Positions 5,442 to 9,561 of a stretch of 9,561 nucleotides of DNA are shown here, piece by piece. The DNA comes from a bacterium. GTDB lineage: Bacteria; Ratteibacteria; UBA8468; B48-G9; JAFGKM01. Position numbers and translations under genes: made by a program. The stretch is from the NCBI GenBank assembly GCA_026416755.1, contig JAOAEP010000093.1, positions 1 to 9,561 of the forward strand. The letters are read 5' to 3'. The notes below the pieces were generated by a model. It ran no database searches. It was not told the origin of the DNA and was given only the letters and a program-made list of their open reading frames with translations. Position 1 is the first letter of the stretch. Each line of letters opens with the position of its first letter.

Positions 5442-6707
5442 ATGGAAATAGCAAGTGTTTATGGAAGACAAATACTAGATTCAAGAGGAAATCCAACAGT
5501 TGAAGTAGAAGTCATTTTAGAAGATGGAACTATTGCAACAGCAGCGGTTCCTTCAGGTGCTTCAACTGGAGAAAGAGAAGCTCTTGAACTAAGAGATGGA
5601 GAAAAAGAATTTCTTGGAAAAGGTGTTAAAAAAGCAATAAAGAATATAAATGAAATAATAGGTCCAGAAATTGAGGGAGAAAGTGTTTTTGAGCAAAGGA
5701 AAATTGACTATAAAATGATTGAACTTGATGGAACAGAGAATAAATCAAGATTAGGTGCAAATGCTATTCTTGGAGTAAGTTTAGCAGTAGCAAGAGCAGG
5801 CGCAAATTATCTTAAAGTCCCCCTATACTTTTATATAGGAGGGATTTCTGCTAATGTTATGCCTATCCCTTTATGTAATGTTATAAATGGCGGACTTCAT
5901 GCTGACAATAATCTTGATATCCAGGAATTTATGATAGTTCCAATAGGAGCTATAAACTTTAGTGACGGATACAAAATGGTTGCAGAAGTATTCCAATATT
6001 TGAAAAAAATATTAAAAGATAAAGGATATGCAACTTCTGTTGGTGATGAAGGTGGATTTGCACCAAATTTAAACAAAAATGAAGAAGCAATTCAACTCAT
6101 AATTGAAGCGATTGAGAAAGCAGGTTATATCCCTGGAGAAAATATTTCTATTGCTCTTGATATTGCTGCTTCTTCTTTATATGAAAATGGTCTTTACCAA
6201 TTTGAAGGGAAAAAAGTAAGTTCTGATGATTTAATATATTTCTATGAAAAAATCATAGAAAAATATCCTGTCTATTCAATTGAAGATGGACTTGCTGAAA
6301 ATGATTGGGATGGATGGAAAAGATTGACTGAAAAACTTGGAAATAAAGTTCAACTTGTTGGAGATGATATATTTGTCACAAATCCTAAAATTTTTAAAGA
6401 AGGAATAAAACAGAAAATAGCAAATGCAATTTTAATAAAAGTGAATCAGATAGGGACATTGACAGAAACACTTGAAACAATTGAAATTGCAAAAAGAAAT
6501 GGATATAAAACTATTATATCTCATAGAAGTGGAGAAACAGAAGATACTTTTATAGCAGACCTTACAGTTGGTACAAATGCAGGACAAATTAAAAGTGGTT
6601 CATTAAGTAGATCTGAACGACTTTGTAAATACAATCAACTTTTAAGAATAGAAGAAAATCTAAGTAATATGGGGAAATATTATGGCAAAATAATTAAAGA
6701 GAAATGA
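5442..6707 (+). CDS. eno: enolase (phosphopyruvate hydratase)
   Basis: 421 residues, a normal bacterial enolase length. It interconverts 2-phosphoglycerate and phosphoenolpyruvate in glycolysis and gluconeogenesis in the cytoplasm, using Mg2+. The N-terminal domain carries GRQILDSRGNPTVEVEV (8-24) and the mobile loop SGAST (38-42). In the barrel domain the expected residues are all present: H153 in GGLHADNN, E162 in IQEFM, the general acid/base E203 in GDEGGFAPN, metal ligands D240 (ALDIAAS), E281 (SIEDGL) and D308 (GDDIFVTN), catalytic K333 (LIKVNQ), the SHRSGETED loop (360-368) and K384 in GQIKSGSLSRSER. Nothing suggests loss of activity. It heads a compact run (eno, FtsB/DivIC-like, serS, mscS-like, M20 hydrolase) with its own promoter and ribosome binding site, and its TGA overlaps the next ATG. 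Pairing of eno with an ftsB/divIC gene is known in many bacteria. Confidence 0.98.
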   Translation: MEIASVYGRQILDSRGNPTVEVEVILEDGTIATAAVPSGASTGEREALELRDGEKEFLGKGVKKAIKNINEIIGPEIEGESVFEQRKIDYKMIELDGTENKSRLGANAILGVSLAVARAGANYLKVPLYFYIGGISANVMPIPLCNVINGGLHADNNLDIQEFMIVPIGAINFSDGYKMVAEVFQYLKKILKDKGYATSVGDEGGFAPNLNKNEEAIQLIIEAIEKAGYIPGENISIALDIAASSLYENGLYQFEGKKVSSDDLIYFYEKIIEKYPVYSIEDGLAENDWDGWKRLTEKLGNKVQLVGDDIFVTNPKIFKEGIKQKIANAILIKVNQIGTLTETLETIEIAKRNGYKTIISHRSGETEDTFIADLTVGTNAGQIKSGSLSRSERLCKYNQLLRIEENLSNMGKYYGKIIKEK

Positions 6708-6967
6708 GAAAAATATTGAATAATTGGTTCATCATTACAACGGTAGTATTTGTAATTGCAAGTGGAATAAGGTTAAAAAAACTTTATACTTCTTACAAAT
6801 TATATAAATTTTATAAAAATGAGATTGCACGATTAGAAAAGGAAAATGATTTAATTTTTAAAAAAATAGAGAAAATTAAAAATGATCCATTTTATATTGA
6901 AAAACTTTTAAGAGAAGAATATGGAATGATAAAGGAAGGGGAATTTATAATTAAAATGGGAGATTAA
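6704..6967 (+). CDS. FtsB/DivIC-family septum formation protein
   Basis: 87-residue bitopic membrane protein. A short cytoplasmic N-terminus is followed by one membrane helix (about 8-24), a Lys/Glu-rich coiled coil outside the membrane (about 30-60), and the family's C-terminal motif, here DPFYIEKLLREEYGMIKEGE (61-80), with the typical YGM...GE ending. FtsB and DivIC form a complex with FtsL and FtsQ/DivIB that activates septal wall synthesis. The length (family about 85-125) and the position directly after eno support the call. The start overlaps the eno stop (ATGA, 6704-6707) and only a weak AAAGAG precedes it, so translation is probably coupled to eno. FtsB and DivIC cannot be told apart reliably here, so no symbol is given. 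Confidence 0.88.
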   Translation: MRKILNNWFIITTVVFVIASGIRLKKLYTSYKLYKFYKNEIARLEKENDLIFKKIEKIKNDPFYIEKLLREEYGMIKEGEFIIKMGD

Positions 6968-8233
6968 ATGTATTCTTTTAAATTTGTGAGAGAAAACCTT
7001 GAAATTTTAAAAAAATCAGCAGAACTAAAAAATCAAGAGGTTGATTGGGATAAATTTGAAGAACTTGATAATGAAAGAAGAAGATTAATAGTATTTCTTG
7101 ATGAAAGAAGAAAATGGCAAAAGGATTTGACTGAAAAAATATCAAAGGCAAAAGAAGATAAGAATTTACTTAATGACTTAATAAATCAGGCAAGAAAATA
7201 TTCTGATGAGATAAAAGGAATAGAGAAGAGATTAAATGAAATTGAAATAGAGATAGAGAAAATAATATCTTTTATACCTAATATACCTCACTCATCAGTC
7301 CCTGTTGGTAAAAGTGAAAAGGATAATGTTATTGTAAAAAAATGGGGAGAAATAAAAGAGACAAAATTTAAGGTTTTACCTCACTGGGAAATAGGAGAAA
7401 AACTCGGAATATTAGATTTTCCAAGTGGAGCTAAAATTACAGGAAGTTTTTTTCCTGTCTTTAAAGGAATAGGTGCACTTCTTGTAAGAGCACTTATAAA
7501 CTTTATGGTTGATTTACATACAAAAAATGGGTTTAAAGAAGTCTGGGTACCTTCACTTGTTAATAGAGACAGTTTATTTAATACGGGTCAATTACCGAAA
7601 CTTGAAGATGATATGTATTACCTTCAAAAAGATGATTTTTTTCTAATACCAACAGCAGAAGTTCCTGTAACAAATTTACATAAAAATGAAGTTTTAAATG
7701 AAGAGGACTTGCCAATTTATTATGTTGCATATACTCCTTGTTTTAGAAGAGAAGCGGGTGCCTATGGTAAAGAAACAAAAGGATTAATAAGAGTTCATCA
7801 ATTTGATAAAGTTGAACTTGTAAAATTTGTAAAACCAGAGAATTCTTATGAAGAACTTGAAACATTATTACAAGAAGCGGAAAAAGTTTTACAAGCACTT
7901 AATCTTCCTTATAGAGTGGTCCTTTTATGCACAGGGGAATTAAGTTTTGCTGCAAGTAAATGTTATGATATTGAAGTATGGTGTCCTGGCGTAGAAAGGT
8001 GGCTTGAAGTATCCTCTTGTTCAAATTTTGAAAGTTTTCAAGCAAGAAGAGCAAATATAAAATATAAAAAGAAAGATGGTAAAACAGATTATGTTCATAC
8101 ATTAAATGGCTCAGGTATTGCATTACCTAGAACAATTATTGGAATTATTGAAAATTATCAGACAGAAAATGGAGAAATAATAATACCAGAGGTTTTAAGA
8201 GATTATATGAAAACTGACAGAATTCACTTATGA
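6968..8233 (+). CDS. serS: seryl-tRNA synthetase
   Basis: 421 residues, normal for the bacterial enzyme, which charges tRNA-Ser (and tRNA-Sec where present) with serine in the cytoplasm. The N-terminal arm (about 28-102) is a long antiparallel coiled coil that binds the tRNA variable arm. The class II catalytic core follows: IPTAEVP (227-233) with the serine-binding TAE, motif 2 around CFRREAGAYGKETKG (258-272) continuing to IRVHQFDKVE, and motif 3 LNGSGIALPRTI (379-390). SSCSNFESFQARR (349-361) is another SerRS-specific block. The ATG directly abuts the stop codon of the FtsB/DivIC-like gene (TAA 6965-6967, ATG 6968), with GGGAG at 6958-6962 as ribosome binding site. No T-box leader is possible at this junction, so expression probably follows the eno promoter. 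Confidence 0.97.
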   Translation: MYSFKFVRENLEILKKSAELKNQEVDWDKFEELDNERRRLIVFLDERRKWQKDLTEKISKAKEDKNLLNDLINQARKYSDEIKGIEKRLNEIEIEIEKIISFIPNIPHSSVPVGKSEKDNVIVKKWGEIKETKFKVLPHWEIGEKLGILDFPSGAKITGSFFPVFKGIGALLVRALINFMVDLHTKNGFKEVWVPSLVNRDSLFNTGQLPKLEDDMYYLQKDDFFLIPTAEVPVTNLHKNEVLNEEDLPIYYVAYTPCFRREAGAYGKETKGLIRVHQFDKVELVKFVKPENSYEELETLLQEAEKVLQALNLPYRVVLLCTGELSFAASKCYDIEVWCPGVERWLEVSSCSNFESFQARRANIKYKKKDGKTDYVHTLNGSGIALPRTIIGIIENYQTENGEIIIPEVLRDYMKTDRIHL

Positions 8234-8234
8234 A

Positions 8235-9260
8235 ATGATAGAAACATTAAAAAATAATATTTTAACATTAATTTATTTCTTTGTGATAATTTTTTTATGT
8301 TTTTTAACTAGTTGGGTCTGGAATTTTATTCTCCTTAGGATTACAAAGGAAAAAAAACTTTATACAAAAATTTTAAAAAGAATAAAAAAAGGAGTTATTT
8401 CTTTTATATTTTTTTCTGGAATAAGTATTTTATGGGAAAGGGTATCTACCATTTTATTGTCTGATAATATATATTTTGAAAAACTTTCAATTATCTTGCC
8501 AAAAATTATTTATTCTTTTATAGTTTTTTCAATTGCTTTCATTTTTTCAAAAATAGTTGATGGATTTGTTGAATGGTATCTTGAAGAAATTCCAAATAGA
8601 ACAAAAGCAAAGGTTGATGAAGAATTTATGCGTTTACTTCAAAAGGTTTCAAGAATAATAATATTTTTTATAGCAATCACAATAATACTTAACAAATTTA
8701 ATCAACCAATAACAAGCATTCTTGGAGCAGCAGGAATTGCTTCATTTGCAGTTGCCTTTGCTGCACAGGATACACTTTCAAATATGATTTCAGGTTTTTT
8801 TATAATGATTGATAAACCATTTAGAATAGGAGATAGAATAAAACTTGCAACAGGTGAGATAGGAGAAGTTATAGACATTGGTATAAGAAGAACAAAAATT
8901 TTATCTCCTGAAAACAATATTGTAATTATTTCAAATTCTGAAATAGTGAAAACAAGAATAATTAACCTTGGATTTCCTGATACAATTATAAAAATAAACC
9001 TAAAAATAGCAATTCAAACATTTGAAGACAAAGAAAAAATAAAAGATATTTTAATTGAAATATGTAAAAAAAATCCAAAAATAATAAAAGATACTGTAAA
9101 TGTTTATTTAGTAGAATTCACGAATTTACAGAGTTGTTTCATTTTAAGTTTTAGTATTGATTACAAAGATGAAATGGAAGTTATTGATAGAATGATTGAT
9201 GAAATAAGAAAAAAATTTTTAGAGGAAAAGATTGAACTGATTTCAGTAAAAAGGGAATAA
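8235..9260 (+). CDS. MscS-family mechanosensitive ion channel
   Basis: 341 residues, slightly longer than E. coli MscS (286), with extra N-terminal membrane helices. Hydrophobic segments lie near 9-34, 53-75, 88-108 and 138-155, followed by the Gly/Ala-rich pore helix with GAAGIASFAVAFAAQDTLSN (164-183), GFFIMIDKPFRIGD (187-200) and the beta domain (about 201-250, including GEIGEVIDIGIRRTKI). The final alpha/beta part (about 251-341) matches the cytoplasmic cage. Channels of this type open under membrane tension and release solutes on hypo-osmotic shock. The start lies one base after the serS stop without a clear ribosome binding site, so translation should be coupled to serS. An alternative is a paralog of the small-conductance group with a regulatory role; gating cannot be inferred. 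The fold assignment is strong. Confidence 0.95.
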   Translation: MIETLKNNILTLIYFFVIIFLCFLTSWVWNFILLRITKEKKLYTKILKRIKKGVISFIFFSGISILWERVSTILLSDNIYFEKLSIILPKIIYSFIVFSIAFIFSKIVDGFVEWYLEEIPNRTKAKVDEEFMRLLQKVSRIIIFFIAITIILNKFNQPITSILGAAGIASFAVAFAAQDTLSNMISGFFIMIDKPFRIGDRIKLATGEIGEVIDIGIRRTKILSPENNIVIISNSEIVKTRIINLGFPDTIIKINLKIAIQTFEDKEKIKDILIEICKKNPKIIKDTVNVYLVEFTNLQSCFILSFSIDYKDEMEVIDRMIDEIRKKFLEEKIELISVKRE

Positions 9261-9261
9261 A

Positions 9262-9561
9262 ATGATTAATGAAATTATACAAGAGGTTGAAAAAATTAAA
9301 GATGAAATAATTAATTGGAGAAGGTATTTTCATATGTATCCAGAAATTGGATTTGAAGAATATAATACATCAAAAAAAATCATAGATATTCTTAAAGAAA
9401 TAGGAATTCCTTTTGAAATTAAAGGGAAAACAGGGGTAATCGGATATATAAATAAAAATACCACTATAACAATTGGTATAAGAACGGATATAGATGCCTT
9501 ACCAATTGCAGAAGAAACAAATCTTCCATTTTCATCAAAAAATAAAGGTATTATGCATGCC
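9262..9561 (+). CDS. M20-family amidohydrolase, N-terminal part only (window ends)
   Basis: 100 residues are visible and the frame is open to the last base. The M20D signature blocks are present: RRYFHMYPEIGFEE (20-33), IRTDIDALPI (73-82) and GIMHA (96-100), where the family continues with the metal-binding CGHD that lies just outside the window. Such enzymes are zinc- or manganese-type hydrolases of N-acyl amino acids or related amides (hippurate hydrolase, N-acetyl-diaminopimelate deacetylase, IAA-amino acid hydrolase); the substrate cannot be told from this fragment. The ATG lies one base after the stop of the MscS gene, with AAAGGG about six bases upstream, so it continues the eno operon. 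No export signal is seen. Confidence 0.9.
   Translation, partial: MINEIIQEVEKIKDEIINWRRYFHMYPEIGFEEYNTSKKIIDILKEIGIPFEIKGKTGVIGYINKNTTITIGIRTDIDALPIAEETNLPFSSKNKGIMHA

Noticed and set aside
7899..8917. Minus-strand open frames inside serS (7899-8123) and the MscS gene (8702-8917).
   Set aside because: Fully inside strongly conserved genes on the plus strand; composition and sequence show no protein-like features.

Overview
The window is an AT-rich (about 30% GC by eye), almost fully coding stretch of a bacterial chromosome. Signs that it is bacterial are FtsB/DivIC-type division and seryl-tRNA synthetase genes of bacterial type, strong AGGAGG ribosome binding sites, Sec signal peptides and sigma70-like promoters. 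Arginine is mostly AGA, and TGA is used as a stop (nadB, eno, serS), so the code is standard. The gene content suggests an anaerobic or fermentative organism, possibly from an uncultivated phylum, but the lineage cannot be fixed from sequence alone. No gap without a gene exceeds about 70 bases, and I see no tRNA, rRNA, CRISPR array, insertion sequence or phage gene.

Region 1 (1-2909, + strand): the 3' part of nadB (L-aspartate oxidase, NAD biosynthesis) overlaps by ATGA a stand-alone FAD/NADPH/Fe-S oxidoreductase of the glutamate synthase small-subunit/NfnB family. Region 2 (2906-4672, - strand): reading leftwards, two tandem, paralogous, small exported coiled-coil proteins overlap by ATGA and end at a clear intrinsic terminator. 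Beyond it lies a CvpA-like membrane protein with an unusual Cys-rich zinc-ribbon tail, whose stop codon overlaps the stop of the oxidoreductase. Region 3 (4673-4737): a 65-bp divergent promoter region drives the coiled-coil pair leftwards and a HAD phosphatase rightwards, the latter apparently as a leaderless mRNA.

Region 4 (4738-9561, + strand): a HAD phosphatase is followed by a promoter buried in its 3' end (TTGAAA-17-TATAAT). That promoter feeds a very tightly packed run: eno (enolase), a FtsB/DivIC-like septum protein, serS, an MscS-family mechanosensitive channel and the start of an M20-family amidohydrolase. Junctions in this run are an ATGA overlap, directly abutting stop/start codons, or one-base gaps.

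Most genes are housekeeping. The parts least explained by known families are the two exported coiled-coil paralogs and the CvpA/zinc-ribbon fusion. I see no convincing evidence of a defence system, mobile element or other multi-gene novel system here.
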